64,000 nucleotides of DNA from Maribacter sp. (GTDB taxonomy: Bacteria > Bacteroidota > Bacteroidia > Flavobacteriales > Flavobacteriaceae): positions 41,647 to 105,646 of the forward strand of contig JAHDDP010000009.1 of NCBI GenBank assembly GCA_020629285.1, read 5' to 3'. Positions 42,173-52,112 of the stretch are shown piece by piece. Numbering within the stretch: position 1 is the first letter of the stretch; each line of letters starts with the position of its first letter. The translations under genes were made by a program, and so were the position numbers. Under the pieces are notes generated by a model. The model searched no databases, was not told where the DNA came from, and worked only from the letters and a program-made list of their open reading frames with translations.

Positions 42173-42826
42173 CTATTTTAGAAAGCTTCCCATAATAACT
42201 AGGGGTGCAATTTCAAGTGCGCAAAGGTACAAAATAAAATAGAAAAAATAGTTGCTTATAAATTTCTGGTAATTCCTGAGGACTGTTACCCAGCCAATTA
42301 TATTGATCCCTAAAAATAGAATTAGCGCTATAAATATTACTATTTGTGAGTCTTTAAAAACATAAGCTAGAAAAACGTTGGCTACAAAAAGAACAATGCC
42401 GCCGTAATTTAAGTAGGTTAGTTTCTTAAAAATCAACTCATTAAAAGTATTGTAAGAATTAAAAATGAATCCATTGAATAGCTGTACCAATGTTTTTAGG
42501 GTGATAAATAAGAAAACACTTGCAAGTAGTAGCGGAAAAATATATTGGTTTTTTGCTTCTGTAGGACTTATATATACACGCCAAATAAAAAAAATAAAAA
42601 GCGTTGTATTGATAATTTGAAAGAGGCTCATTTGAAAATGAAACCAATTAAACAGCTTTTCTTTCTTCGCATACATGGTAATGTATTTATTGTTAAAAGG
42701 AAGAATGATGAAGTTTAAAAATCTAGAATAATAGATGCTTTTGCCTATTAATGGAAATAGAAGACTTACCATAAGTGTTATGGTGATCCAATCGGTTTGC
42801 TCAAAAGTCCTTGCTATAGGCTCCAT
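42173..42826 (-). CDS. DUF4271 membrane protein
   Basis: A 217-residue membrane protein with about five TM helices. WITITLMVSLLFPLIGKSIYYSRFLNF and YNTFNELIFKKLTYLNYGGIVLF fit DUF4271, which precedes hemD in many Bacteroidota. Its ATG overlaps the glycosyltransferase stop by one base. Function unknown. Confidence 0.85.
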   Translation of the reverse strand: MEPIARTFEQTDWITITLMVSLLFPLIGKSIYYSRFLNFIILPFNNKYITMYAKKEKLFNWFHFQMSLFQIINTTLFIFFIWRVYISPTEAKNQYIFPLLLASVFLFITLKTLVQLFNGFIFNSYNTFNELIFKKLTYLNYGGIVLFVANVFLAYVFKDSQIVIFIALILFLGINIIGWVTVLRNYQKFISNYFFYFILYLCALEIAPLVIMGSFLK

Positions 42827-44505
42827 TATTTTACTCGAATTGCTTTTCCGTTTAGACCGTACAAAAGGTCGTTTTCAGAAATTACCACTCTAAAGTAACC
42901 AATGTTTTCCTTTTTTGTTTTAGGTAGTTGAAATATAAAATCAGTAGTGTCTTTTTTCTTTAGAAATCTAGTATTCGGCAATACAGGTTCTGTTGTCATC
43001 TGCAAAGTCTGCATGGGTTTTTTATAATCGTCCATGTAACTAACCGCAAATTTTAGTTTTTTAAGGTCTATATCTTCGTTGTAAGGGTTGTAGACTTTAA
43101 GACTAATGTTTTCTTTAAAATTTAGAGTCAAGGTCGTATCTGCAAGTATACATTCTAATTTTCTGAACGATTGATAATTGGTAATGTATTTGCCTTTGTA
43201 AAGTCCGCCGTTTTCACGTGTATAGGTAAATGTAGGATTGTTTAAATATTTGGAAACATACGCTACATCTTTACCACGAATTTGCTCTTCAGCATCATTA
43301 ATTGAATATTGGTTTTTTCGATACATGAAATTGTTCAATGAGAAAGTAGGTGTGCCATTTGTATAAAAAGAATACATTGGCGCGTTCCTATAAGAATTTT
43401 CAAATACCACAGGTATATCGCCAACTTCCTCTTCAATAGCCTTTGCCCATTCTTTATTGCCATGACTTTCATAATAGAAGTTAAAAAGTAAAGGCTGGTA
43501 TATGAGTCCTATTCTTAAATAAATTATTAGAACCGTATTGATAAGTCCTAACCTAAAAATCCAAGTTAAGGCTTGCTTGTTTTGTAGCATGTAGTTGAAT
43601 GCTACAATCACTAACGGAATACAAACAATAATTATCCATTGTGTTTGAACCCTTCTGTTAAAACTAGAGACGAAAAAGAAAATCAGTACACCATAAGTAA
43701 GATAGATAAGCGCCTTGTTGAATAGGTCGTTTCCTTTCGTTTTAAACAATGCTTTATAAATAAAAGGAAAAGTCAGACCAAAAATAGCTACCAAATTCAC
43801 GAAGAAGCCCAATGTATATTTTTCAAATCGATATGCGCCGTTGGGGCGTTCATATAAATGATATTTTATAGATACAAGGTCGTTCTCGTATAGCCAATAA
43901 AAATGGGGTGCATAACAAAATAGGGCAATTGTAACCGCAAGCCAAGCGTATTTATTGGTAGTAAGTTTTAAGTTTGATAGCAGCACAAAGAATATGACCA
44001 GTACGGCATGGTATTTACTGTACATTAAGGCGGCCATGAATACTCCTAAAAGAATTGCTAAGCCTGCAGTTGGTCTTTTTATAAAATGCTTGTAAGTAAG
44101 TAAAAAGCAACTGGTAAAAAATAATAGCGGTGTGTCTGGTAAGGTGAAAAAGCCATAGGCATTTAATAATGTCATGGAAAAAACCAGCACAAAGAAATGT
44201 TTAATGTAGTCGTTCTTTTTTGGGTTGTCTATCATCAGCCAAAGAAGAATAATATTGACCGCAGATAATACGCAGCTCATAAAACGTACACCTAGTTCTT
44301 CATTAAAGAAGATGCTGCTTATTTTTATTAAGAGCGCCACCATTGGTGGGTGGTCAAAATAGCCCCAAGCCATGTTTTGACTATAATACCAGTAATAAGA
44401 CTCGTCAAAAATGAGTTGCGTAAAACTAGATTGAATAAGATTTAATATGAATATGGCAGCTAAAAAAAAGTAGAACTGCTTTGGAATTTTAGTCAACATT
44501 TGCAT
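42826..44505 (-). CDS. Glycosyltransferase family 39 (ArnT/PMT-like) membrane protein
   Basis: A 559-residue membrane enzyme with about 11 TM helices. The first loop has the acidic motif DESYYWYYSQNMAWGYFDHPPMVALLI, as in PMT/ArnT enzymes that use polyprenyl-phosphate sugars. A periplasmic C-terminal part follows. A polyprenol-phosphate-mannose-synthase-like gene is divergent just upstream (129 bases), which would make its donor; this is a consistent pair. The protein or lipid acceptor is unknown. Confidence 0.88.
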   Translation of the reverse strand: MQMLTKIPKQFYFFLAAIFILNLIQSSFTQLIFDESYYWYYSQNMAWGYFDHPPMVALLIKISSIFFNEELGVRFMSCVLSAVNIILLWLMIDNPKKNDYIKHFFVLVFSMTLLNAYGFFTLPDTPLLFFTSCFLLTYKHFIKRPTAGLAILLGVFMAALMYSKYHAVLVIFFVLLSNLKLTTNKYAWLAVTIALFCYAPHFYWLYENDLVSIKYHLYERPNGAYRFEKYTLGFFVNLVAIFGLTFPFIYKALFKTKGNDLFNKALIYLTYGVLIFFFVSSFNRRVQTQWIIIVCIPLVIVAFNYMLQNKQALTWIFRLGLINTVLIIYLRIGLIYQPLLFNFYYESHGNKEWAKAIEEEVGDIPVVFENSYRNAPMYSFYTNGTPTFSLNNFMYRKNQYSINDAEEQIRGKDVAYVSKYLNNPTFTYTRENGGLYKGKYITNYQSFRKLECILADTTLTLNFKENISLKVYNPYNEDIDLKKLKFAVSYMDDYKKPMQTLQMTTEPVLPNTRFLKKKDTTDFIFQLPKTKKENIGYFRVVISENDLLYGLNGKAIRVK

Positions 44506-44634
44506 AGGTTACTAAATGGCAAAATTACAAATTTAAGGTTAGGTAACTAGTGTAAAAAATTCATAAAGGTATTGTTGTTCATTTTAATAAGAATTTTAAA
44601 ACCTTACTTTTGTCAAAACACCTATAAATAACAT

Positions 44635-45363
44635 ATGTCCAGTAGTATCGTAATCATACCTACATATAATGAGATTGAGAATGTAGAGGCTATAATTAGG
44701 GCAGTATTCGATTTGCAGAAAGAATTTCATGTACTTATTGTAGATGACAATTCGCCGGACAAAACCGGGGACTGTGTTCGCAGACTTCAAGAAGAATTCA
44801 AGGATAAATTATTTTTAGAGACCAGACTTGAAAAATCAGGATTGGGTACAGCATATATTCATGGTTTTAAATGGGCAATAGCCAAAGGTTATGATTATAT
44901 TTTTGAAATGGATGCCGATTTTTCCCATACGCCATCAGACCTATTGCGACTTTTAAAAGCCTGTGAAAACGGTGCTGATTTGGCTGTAGGTTCGAGATAT
45001 AAGAAAGGTGTAAACGTTGTAAACTGGCCACTACATAGAGTGTTATTGTCATACGGTGCATCTATTTATGTAAAGCTCATTACCGGTATGCGCGTAGATG
45101 ATCCAACAGCTGGTTTTGTATGTTATAAAAGACAGGTGTTAGAAGCTATAAATTTAGATTCGGTTCGTTTTGTAGGTTATGCCTTTCAGATAGAAATGAA
45201 GTTTAGGGCGTATTTAAAGCACTTTAAAATAGAAGAGGTTTCTATTATTTTTAGAGATCGAGTATTGGGAAAATCTAAAATGAGTTCATCTATTGTAAGT
45301 GAGGCTATTTGGGGTGTATTTGTAATGAAAATGAGAAGTTTATTTTTAAAAAATAAGTTTTAG
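44635..45363 (+). CDS. Polyprenol-phosphate mannosyltransferase (Dpm1-like)
   Basis: A 242-residue GT2 enzyme without TM helix. Signatures: IIPTYNEIENVEAII, HVLIVDDNSPDKTG, EMDADFSHTPSDL (DxD), VGSRYKKG and the C-terminal FRDRVLGKSKMS. It transfers a sugar, likely mannose, from a GDP donor to a polyprenyl phosphate at the inner membrane. Two bases separate it from the dihydroorotase gene. Confidence 0.92.
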   Translation: MSSSIVIIPTYNEIENVEAIIRAVFDLQKEFHVLIVDDNSPDKTGDCVRRLQEEFKDKLFLETRLEKSGLGTAYIHGFKWAIAKGYDYIFEMDADFSHTPSDLLRLLKACENGADLAVGSRYKKGVNVVNWPLHRVLLSYGASIYVKLITGMRVDDPTAGFVCYKRQVLEAINLDSVRFVGYAFQIEMKFRAYLKHFKIEEVSIIFRDRVLGKSKMSSSIVSEAIWGVFVMKMRSLFLKNKF

Positions 45364-45365
45364 TT

Positions 45366-46703
45366 ATGGGTAAAATTTTATTGAAAAACGGAATAATTGT
45401 TAATGAGGGAGTAGCACAAGAAAGTGATATTCTCATTATAGATGACCTTATTTCTAAAATTGGAAAAGACATATCCGATGCAGAAGCAGAGGTAATTGAT
45501 GTTTCTGGCAAACATATATTACCTGGTGTTATAGATGATCAAGTTCATTTTAGGGAGCCGGGCCTTACCCATAAAGGAACAATCGCAACAGAAAGTAGGG
45601 CGGCACTTGCAGGTGGTATAACTACCTTTATGGAGCAACCCAATACCACACCGCAAACAACTACTATAGAAAAGTTGGAAGAGAAATTCGCAACTGCAGC
45701 AAATACTGCATTCGCCAATTATTCATTTTTATTCGGTGGTACCAATGATAATCTAGAGGAATTAAAAAAATTGGATAAAAATGCCTGTTCAGGTATCAAA
45801 TTATTTTTAGGTTCATCTACGGGTAATATGTTGGTTGATGATGAAAAAGTTATAGAGAAGATATTCAGCAATACTGAAATGGTTATTTCTGCACATTGTG
45901 AAGATGAAACCACGATACGCGAAAACATGGCAAAGTATAAAGCGCAGTACAGTGATGATATTCCTGTAGAAATGCATCCTATTATAAGAAGTGAAGAAGC
46001 TTGCTACCTTTCTTCGTCAAGGGCAATAGCTTTGGCAAAGAAAACAGGTGCTAGGTTGCATGTGTTTCATTTATCCACCGGAAAAGAAACCAATCTGTTC
46101 CGTAACGACGTTCCTTTAGAACAAAAGAAAATTACTGCAGAGGTATGTATACATCACCTTTGGTTTTCTGATGCCGACTATGCAAATAAAGGAACCTTGA
46201 TTAAATGGAACCCAGCGGTGAAAACAGCCAAAGATAGAGATATGCTATGGAGTGCGCTGTTAGATGATAGAATAGATGTCATCGCTACTGATCATGCCCC
46301 GCATGTATTAGAGGAAAAAAATAACGTATATACAAAAGCACCTTCAGGAGGACCATTAGTGCAACATGCATTAAATGCGATGTTGGAGAAGGTTAAAGAA
46401 GGAAAGATTACCCTAGAGAAAATGGTGCAGAAAATGTGTCATAATCCGGCAATATTATTTCAAATAGAAAAACGCGGATATATACGTGAGGGCTATTATG
46501 CAGATTTAGTAGTGGCAGATTTAAACAATTCTTGGACAGTTACTAAAGAAAATATAGCGTATAAATGTAAATGGTCTCCTTTTGAAGATACTACGTTCTC
46601 GTCTAAAGTGATACATACTTTTGTAAATGGGCATTTAGGTTATAGTAATGGGGTGTTTTCTGAAAAGCGCAATGCAAAAAGGTTAACATTTAATAGACCA
46701 TGA
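45366..46703 (+). CDS. pyrC: Dihydroorotase
   Basis: A 445-residue amidohydrolase of pyrimidine synthesis, converting carbamoyl aspartate to dihydroorotate. Motifs: LPGVIDDQVHFREPGLTHKG, AHCEDE, LHVFHLSTG, ATDHAPH. The first His of the HxH zinc motif is Gln (DQVH in place of D-H-V-H). I recall this variation in Bacteroidota dihydroorotases, so it is probably natural to this class, yet metal binding must differ. A four-base ATGA overlap links it to the DUF4296 gene. Confidence 0.9.
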   Translation: MGKILLKNGIIVNEGVAQESDILIIDDLISKIGKDISDAEAEVIDVSGKHILPGVIDDQVHFREPGLTHKGTIATESRAALAGGITTFMEQPNTTPQTTTIEKLEEKFATAANTAFANYSFLFGGTNDNLEELKKLDKNACSGIKLFLGSSTGNMLVDDEKVIEKIFSNTEMVISAHCEDETTIRENMAKYKAQYSDDIPVEMHPIIRSEEACYLSSSRAIALAKKTGARLHVFHLSTGKETNLFRNDVPLEQKKITAEVCIHHLWFSDADYANKGTLIKWNPAVKTAKDRDMLWSALLDDRIDVIATDHAPHVLEEKNNVYTKAPSGGPLVQHALNAMLEKVKEGKITLEKMVQKMCHNPAILFQIEKRGYIREGYYADLVVADLNNSWTVTKENIAYKCKWSPFEDTTFSSKVIHTFVNGHLGYSNGVFSEKRNAKRLTFNRP

Positions 46704-47131
46704 AGCAATTATTCCTTTTAACGATAGCACTATTATTGGTTTCGTCTTGTGCCGAAGAATTAATAAAAAAGCCAGATAATTTAATACCGGAAGATAAAAT
46801 GGTATTGATTATCAGAGAAATGGCTATTGTTAATGCTGCAAAAGCAACCAATCTAAGTAAGTTGCGAGAAAACGGTGTAGAACCTACAGATTTTATATTT
46901 AAAAAATTTGAAATAGATAGTGCACAGTTTGTCGATAGTGACCGGTACTATGCTTCAAAACCTTTAAGATATGAGAATATGTATAAAAAGGTAGAATCTA
47001 ATTTAGAAGATCAGCGATTAAAATTAGAAGCAGAGAAAAGAGTTAGGGACAGTTTAAGGGTTGCCGAGAAAACTAAAGAAAATATCGATATTAAAAAGAA
47101 AGATTCCGTATCTACTAAAGTTCAGAAATAA
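46700..47131 (+). CDS. DUF4296 lipoprotein
   Basis: A 143-residue lipoprotein (lipobox VSSC, Cys 17) with the DUF4296 core PDNLIPEDKMVLIIREMAIVNAAKATN, DFIFKKFEIDSAQF and RYENMYKKVE, then a charged coiled-coil tail. It overlaps the dihydroorotase gene by four bases. Function unknown. Its 3' end overlaps the convergent epimerase gene by 17 bases. Confidence 0.88.
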   Translation: MKQLFLLTIALLLVSSCAEELIKKPDNLIPEDKMVLIIREMAIVNAAKATNLSKLRENGVEPTDFIFKKFEIDSAQFVDSDRYYASKPLRYENMYKKVESNLEDQRLKLEAEKRVRDSLRVAEKTKENIDIKKKDSVSTKVQK

Positions 47132-48119
47132 ACAGTTTGGAAGAAAATTTTATTTGATTCTCCAAACTTTCAAACTCCATACCCAAAGCGTTCTTGATTT
47201 TTTCATTGTTGAATGCTGTTGGGTGTTTTAGTCCGTGAATTGTATTCTTAGTAATGGTTCTAGGACTTCCTGTAAGTATATTTCTAATTTTATCTACGAA
47301 CTTACCAATTTTTAATTGCCAAAATTTCAATGCCTTGGCAGGTGGTTTTTTGTCCATCGCCACAGCTATTTTTTCCAATATTTGTTTATAGGTCAAGTTT
47401 TCGGCTACCAGAATAAATCGTTCATTATGAATATTTGAATTCATAAGTGCGATCATAATATTGGTGACATCGTTTATGGTAATAAATCCTGATCCGCCAG
47501 GTGGGTAATATTTATATCCTTTTGCGGCGGTTTTAAAAAATGAGCCACTACCACTATTCCAAAATCCTGGCCCAAGAATAACGCCTGGGTTTACGATTAC
47601 AACTTCTAGTTCTTCTTGTGCGCCGCGCCACACTTCCATTTCGGCAAGATGTTTTGTTATTGCATATGGGTTGGCATTTTGTAGGGTCCATTCGGTTTCT
47701 TCGTCTACTTTTTCGTTGTTAATAGGTCTTCCTATTGTACCAATGGTACTTACATGGCATAATTTTTTGATCCCGTATGCTATACAGATATTTACAATAT
47801 TGGCAGTGCCTTCACGATTTATACGTTCCAGTTTTTTAAAATCAGACGGATTAAAAGATATGTAAGCGGCGCAATGGTACACATGGGTAATATCTTCGAT
47901 GGCATTTTCTAATGATGGAATATCTAAAATATCACCATGTACCCAATCGATTTTATTGAAAAGGGCTGTGGCATTATCAGAGTAATACGAAAAAATTTTT
48001 TTTACCGAATCCAGCTTTTTTTGGGTTCTGTAGATTGCCCGTACTTTTATGTTATCCATTGTTAACTTCAGCAACAAATGCGACCCCACCAATCCTGTGC
48101 CTCCTGTAACTAATATCAT
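47115..48119 (-). CDS. NAD(P)-dependent epimerase/dehydratase
   Basis: A 334-residue short-chain dehydrogenase of the extended class: [29 protein letters not shown], the catalytic YAITK (Tyr-x3-Lys) and [14 protein letters not shown]. The substrate could be a nucleotide sugar, flavonoid-like or steroid-like compound; the motifs resemble the dihydroflavonol reductase-like branch. A single-gene unit. Confidence 0.9.
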   Translation of the reverse strand: MILVTGGTGLVGSHLLLKLTMDNIKVRAIYRTQKKLDSVKKIFSYYSDNATALFNKIDWVHGDILDIPSLENAIEDITHVYHCAAYISFNPSDFKKLERINREGTANIVNICIAYGIKKLCHVSTIGTIGRPINNEKVDEETEWTLQNANPYAITKHLAEMEVWRGAQEELEVVIVNPGVILGPGFWNSGSGSFFKTAAKGYKYYPPGGSGFITINDVTNIMIALMNSNIHNERFILVAENLTYKQILEKIAVAMDKKPPAKALKFWQLKIGKFVDKIRNILTGSPRTITKNTIHGLKHPTAFNNEKIKNALGMEFESLENQIKFSSKLFISEL

Positions 48120-48190
48120 ATTTCAAATTTAGGAAATACAAGTGGATAAATTCATGCTTTAATCTACTGTGTACTGGCAAGAATTCCATT

Positions 48191-48198
48191 TATATTTG
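48191..48198 (+). promoter_or_regulatory. -7 box of the tyrS promoter
   Basis: TATATTTG fits TAnnTTTG, 26 bases before the tyrS start. Confidence 0.5.
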
Positions 48199-48223
48199 CA
48201 ATTCAATTAAAATTCAGGAAGAG

Positions 48224-49516
48224 ATGACAAATTTTGTCAAGGAGTTACAATGGCGAGGAATGTTGCATGATGCAATGCCAGGAACAGAAGAACATTTATT
48301 AGAAGGTATGCAGTCTGCATATGTAGGTATTGATCCAACGGCAGATTCTTTACATATAGGGCACTTGGTAGGGGTAATGATGCTTCGTCATTTTCAATTG
48401 GCAGGTCACAAACCATATGCTTTAATAGGTGGGGCTACGGGTATGATCGGTGATCCTTCTGGCAAATCTGCAGAACGTAATTTGCTTGATGAGAAAACAC
48501 TTCGTCATAATCAGAATGCTTTAAAAGAACAATTATCTCGATTTTTAGATTTTTCTGGAAATGAGGATAATGCTGCGGTTTTGGTTAATAACTATGACTG
48601 GATGAAAGACTTCTCTTTCCTTGAATTTATAAGAGATGTAGGTAAGCATATTACGGTGAACTACATGATGTCTAAAGACTCTGTAAAAAAACGTCTTTCT
48701 TCAGAAGCGAAAGAAGGTATGTCATTTACAGAATTCACCTATCAACTGGTTCAAGGGTATGATTTTCTTCACTTGTACAAAGAGCATAATTGTAGCCTTC
48801 AAATGGGCGGTAGTGATCAGTGGGGCAATATTACCACGGGTACCGAATTAATTAGAAGAATAGCCGGTGGTAAAGGGTATGCACTTACGTGCCCATTAAT
48901 TACCAAGGCAGATGGCACTAAATTCGGAAAAACAGAAGGCGGTAACGTTTGGTTGGATGCAGAAAGAACATCGCCATATAAATTTTACCAATATTGGTTG
49001 AATACATCAGATGATGATGCTAATAAATACATTAAGATCTTTACTTTTTTAGGTCAGCAAGAAATTGAAGATTTAATAAAAGAACATACAGAAGCTCCGC
49101 ACTTAAGATTACTACAAAAGCGATTGGCAGACGAGATTACGGTAATGGTACACTCGCAAGAAGATTTGGACAATGCGGTAAAAGCTAGTCAAATACTTTT
49201 CGGTAAGTCTACGGCATCTGATTTAAAAGGATTGAATGAAAAAACATTCTTAGAAATTTTTGATGGTGTACCACAAGCAGAACTTTCAAAATCAGAATTA
49301 ACAGACGGTTTAGATATGATCGGGGCATTGGCAGCCAAAACTAACTTTTTGGGCTCTAATGGCGAAGCAAGAAGAGAGCTGAAGCAAAACTCCATTTCTG
49401 TAAATAAAGAAAAAGTAAAAGATGACTTTTTAATTACCACAGCAGATTTGATCAATGATAAGTTTGTGCTGTTGCAAAGAGGTAAGAAAAACTATTTCGT
49501 ATTGGTATTTAACTAA
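48224..49516 (+). CDS. tyrS: Tyrosyl-tRNA synthetase
   Basis: A 430-residue class I synthetase. HIGH is present in [14 protein letters not shown], Tyr-binding [14 protein letters not shown], and the KMSKS-like loop is [11 protein letters not shown]. The C-terminal S4 domain ([15 protein letters not shown]) contacts tRNA-Tyr. Length is typical. A chain of three small lipoprotein genes follows on the same strand. Confidence 0.97.
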   Translation: MTNFVKELQWRGMLHDAMPGTEEHLLEGMQSAYVGIDPTADSLHIGHLVGVMMLRHFQLAGHKPYALIGGATGMIGDPSGKSAERNLLDEKTLRHNQNALKEQLSRFLDFSGNEDNAAVLVNNYDWMKDFSFLEFIRDVGKHITVNYMMSKDSVKKRLSSEAKEGMSFTEFTYQLVQGYDFLHLYKEHNCSLQMGGSDQWGNITTGTELIRRIAGGKGYALTCPLITKADGTKFGKTEGGNVWLDAERTSPYKFYQYWLNTSDDDANKYIKIFTFLGQQEIEDLIKEHTEAPHLRLLQKRLADEITVMVHSQEDLDNAVKASQILFGKSTASDLKGLNEKTFLEIFDGVPQAELSKSELTDGLDMIGALAAKTNFLGSNGEARRELKQNSISVNKEKVKDDFLITTADLINDKFVLLQRGKKNYFVLVFN

Positions 49517-49542
49517 ATCATTTTTTGAAGACTAGACTTTTT

Positions 49543-49932
49543 ATGAAATTTAAACTTTTAGGGTTACTTTTCTTATTGTGTGTTTCTTGTAGCGATGATG
49601 ATAGGGTGATAGATGATTTGGCTTTGGAAGGCGATTGGGTACTCTCGAATGTTATATGTTATTGCAGTTTTGAGGAAGATGTAGATTTTTCTTTGACTAC
49701 AATTAATTTTAATTCTAGTAGGGCCATGGTTACGGTCTCTCATGAAAGTGAAAACATTTTTTTTAGAGAAGATGGAGAACATTTTTATGGTGGTCAAGCC
49801 AATAGAATAAATTTTTCTGATGGATCTGTGTACTTTTTTGAAACTAAGGGAGAACAACTTACGCTAACTTTTGAAGACAACCCCGATATTGCCGATGATG
49901 AGGTAACCTATGTTTTTGTTCGAGAAGATTAA
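49543..49932 (+). CDS. Small lipoprotein, lipocalin-like (1 of 3)
   Basis: A 129-residue lipoprotein with lipobox LLCVSC (Cys 16) then an acidic tether (SDDDRVIDD). The remainder starts LEGDWVLSNVICYCSF and alternates strands, as in META/lipocalin-like proteins of Bacteroidota that begin with a G.W motif. I chose the ATG at 49543, not 49525, because the signal peptide starts there. Unknown function; outer-membrane periplasmic face or surface by its lipid anchor. Confidence 0.7.
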   Translation: MKFKLLGLLFLLCVSCSDDDRVIDDLALEGDWVLSNVICYCSFEEDVDFSLTTINFNSSRAMVTVSHESENIFFREDGEHFYGGQANRINFSDGSVYFFETKGEQLTLTFEDNPDIADDEVTYVFVRED

Positions 49933-50005
49933 TTCACTTCAAAAACAGTAGCTTTTTTTCAATATTTCTTTTAGAATAGCGTTTGCTAGCATAAACCCCT
50001 ACATT

Positions 50006-50539
50006 ATGTTTAAGAAGAGTATTTTTGTTATCTGTTTGTTTGCTTTAATTACCTCATGTGATAAGTTAGACGAGTTGACCAAGTTTGATATGGAATATAG
50101 CCAACGTGCTACCATACCTTCTTCTGCAGGTATTGATTTACCTTTTGATGTTTTTACTCCGGAAATAGAGACGAATTCAGAATCTACTTTTGAAGTCAAT
50201 GATACTAGAAAAGACCTTATTGAAGAGATTAAGTTGACCGAATTGGAATTGGTCATTATATCGCCCGATAGTGCCGATTTTAGCTTTTTAAATTCGATAG
50301 AAGTATATATTTCTGCCGACGGATTAGAAGAAATTAAAATCGCCTATTTGGAAGAGGTGCCAGATGATGCTGGTAGTGTCATTACTTTAGATACCTCAGA
50401 TACAGATTTAAAGGAGTACATAAAGAGCGATGAATTCAGTTTACGATTGAATACCGTTACCGATGAATTAATGAGTACGGATCATGAGTTAGAAGTAAAT
50501 TCTACCTTTTTCGTAGATGCCAAAATATTAGGACTTTAA
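50006..50539 (+). CDS. Small lipoprotein of unknown function (2 of 3)
   Basis: A 177-residue lipoprotein (lipobox LITSC, Cys 18; then DKLDELTKFDMEYSQRATIP). The rest is acidic and strand-rich (LTELELVIISPDSADFSFLNSIEVYISADGLEEIKIAYL). It resembles secreted hypothetical proteins of Flavobacteriia but I know no named family. Same strand and spacing as its lipoprotein neighbours. Confidence 0.75.
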   Translation: MFKKSIFVICLFALITSCDKLDELTKFDMEYSQRATIPSSAGIDLPFDVFTPEIETNSESTFEVNDTRKDLIEEIKLTELELVIISPDSADFSFLNSIEVYISADGLEEIKIAYLEEVPDDAGSVITLDTSDTDLKEYIKSDEFSLRLNTVTDELMSTDHELEVNSTFFVDAKILGL

Positions 50540-50608
50540 TTTAATAATGCCTTAACGCAACCATTCTGTTAGTTGGGTATCTTGTAACTAGTTAAAAGTC
50601 TTGTTACT

Positions 50609-51064
50609 ATGAAAAGATATGCGACCTTATTTCTGTTTCTATCCCTGTTTATTTTTTTTTCTTGTGCAGAAGATGATGACTTTGGTTTAGAATCTACACA
50701 GTTTGTGTTCTCAGATCAGAAATGGGAATTGGTTCAAATGTCAGGTAGTTTTCAAAATTCAGAAACTACGGGAGAAGAAATGGATTGGCAAGAATATTAT
50801 ATTTTTTCGCCGGAAGGTACTTTTATAAAATCTAGAACTGTTGATGAAGAAGTTACCGAGGCTACAGGTACCTTTGAGGTTGTAGAATATGATAATGACC
50901 TTAATCATTATTTAGAACTTACGTACCAAACCGGAAATGAATTGGTAGGTAATTGTACGGGAGATGATAAAGAACTTTTAATATACAGAAATTCTACTAT
51001 GATTTCTAGCCTATGGATGGCTTGCGATGGGCCAGGCTTGGATTATTCGCTTTCAAAGAATTAA
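50609..51064 (+). CDS. Small lipoprotein, lipocalin-like (3 of 3)
   Basis: A 151-residue lipoprotein (lipobox FFSC, Cys 19; acidic AEDDDFG tether). QKWELVQMSGSFQNSE and the strand FSPEGTFIKSRTVDEEVTEATGTFEV match the lipocalin-like pattern common in Bacteroidota, with two Cys (NCTGDD and MACDG) near the C-terminus. Its 3' end overlaps the convergent LuxE-like gene by four bases. Confidence 0.75.
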   Translation: MKRYATLFLFLSLFIFFSCAEDDDFGLESTQFVFSDQKWELVQMSGSFQNSETTGEEMDWQEYYIFSPEGTFIKSRTVDEEVTEATGTFEVVEYDNDLNHYLELTYQTGNELVGNCTGDDKELLIYRNSTMISSLWMACDGPGLDYSLSKN

Positions 51065-52038
51065 AGCACCATTAAATTACAACCTCTAATATCAGAATTA
51101 TCGAATCTTCCGATAACTTCAAAAGTGCCGTTTTGGTTTATCTTACCTAAATCTTGAGTGGCAATAAAAGAACAGGAATTAATATTGGCTAAATCGATTA
51201 CGTTGATTCCGCCAGATTTACCTGTGTTTAAATAGGTGAGTGGGTCTTCGGTATCGCGTACTAAAATCTTCATCCAGGCAGGGCAATTGAATACTCCGTC
51301 ACCTTTAGAGTAGGCTTGCGAAAGTAGCTCGGTCATTCCATATTCAGAATGTATTTTAGAAACTCCAAATCCCGTGGATAATAATTCGTGCAGTTCTTGG
51401 CGTACAATTTCTTTTCTTCGCCCTTTCATACCACCGGTTTCCATAATAATGGTGTTTTGTAAAGACATCTGGTATTGCTCAGTAAACTCAAGTAATGCAA
51501 AAGAAACACCAATGATCAATATTTTGGTGTCGGTTTTTTGAAGATCGGTTAGTAATAGGTGCAACTGTTCGTATTCATTTAAAAAGAAGCCACTTTTAGG
51601 GTGATTCGATTTTTTGATCAAGTCATCTGCCATATAGATCAATGAAGATCCCGTTCGTTCTAAATACGAAGGTAAGAGGGCAAGAACGCAATAGTCCTTA
51701 ATATCTCCATAGAAATGATTAAAAGCCTTTAAATAACTCTGTTCGTAGAGGCTGAGGTCCGTAACAAAGTGTTTACTGGTTTCACTGCCTGTAGTGCCGC
51801 TACTGGTAAAGGTTATTTCTGGTGTATTGGTGGTGCTGAGAACATCTTTAGATTTAAAAAATTCTATAGGTAAAAAGGGAATCTGTTCTAAGGTATTTAC
51901 TGTATTTGGGTCTACGTTTAAATAACTGCAAAAATCGTGGTAGACAACGTTGTTGTCGTATTGGAATTTGAATATACGGAGTGATTGGGTTAAGAAATCC
52001 CCATCTGTTTGTATATCAAAAATAGCATTGTGCTTCAT
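51061..52038 (-). CDS. LuxE-like acyl-protein synthetase family protein
   Basis: A 325-residue protein of the AMP-binding acyl-protein synthetase (LuxE) group: LPIEFFKSKDVLS, TFTSSGTTGSETSKHFV (phosphate-binding loop), METGGMKGRRKE, SEYGMTELLSQAYS. It lacks the C-terminal lid of full-size acyl-CoA synthetases. Such proteins activate fatty acids or other acids in lipid or polysaccharide modification. The frame is open to 52059; MKHNAIFDIQ at 52038 is the likelier start. Substrate unknown. Confidence 0.82.
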   Translation of the reverse strand: MKHNAIFDIQTDGDFLTQSLRIFKFQYDNNVVYHDFCSYLNVDPNTVNTLEQIPFLPIEFFKSKDVLSTTNTPEITFTSSGTTGSETSKHFVTDLSLYEQSYLKAFNHFYGDIKDYCVLALLPSYLERTGSSLIYMADDLIKKSNHPKSGFFLNEYEQLHLLLTDLQKTDTKILIIGVSFALLEFTEQYQMSLQNTIIMETGGMKGRRKEIVRQELHELLSTGFGVSKIHSEYGMTELLSQAYSKGDGVFNCPAWMKILVRDTEDPLTYLNTGKSGGINVIDLANINSCSFIATQDLGKINQNGTFEVIGRFDNSDIRGCNLMVL

Positions 52039-52112
52039 GTTCCGTACCAATTCTGGCAAAGGTACTGAACCAAATTATTTTTATTGTTTTAAGCAGAAAA
52101 TATGTAGGTTAT

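Noticed and set aside
42165..42173. GTG start three codons upstream for hemD
   Set aside because: The ATG at 42164 gives the normal N-terminus MKVKTILVSQPEP and avoids overlap with the DUF4271 stop.
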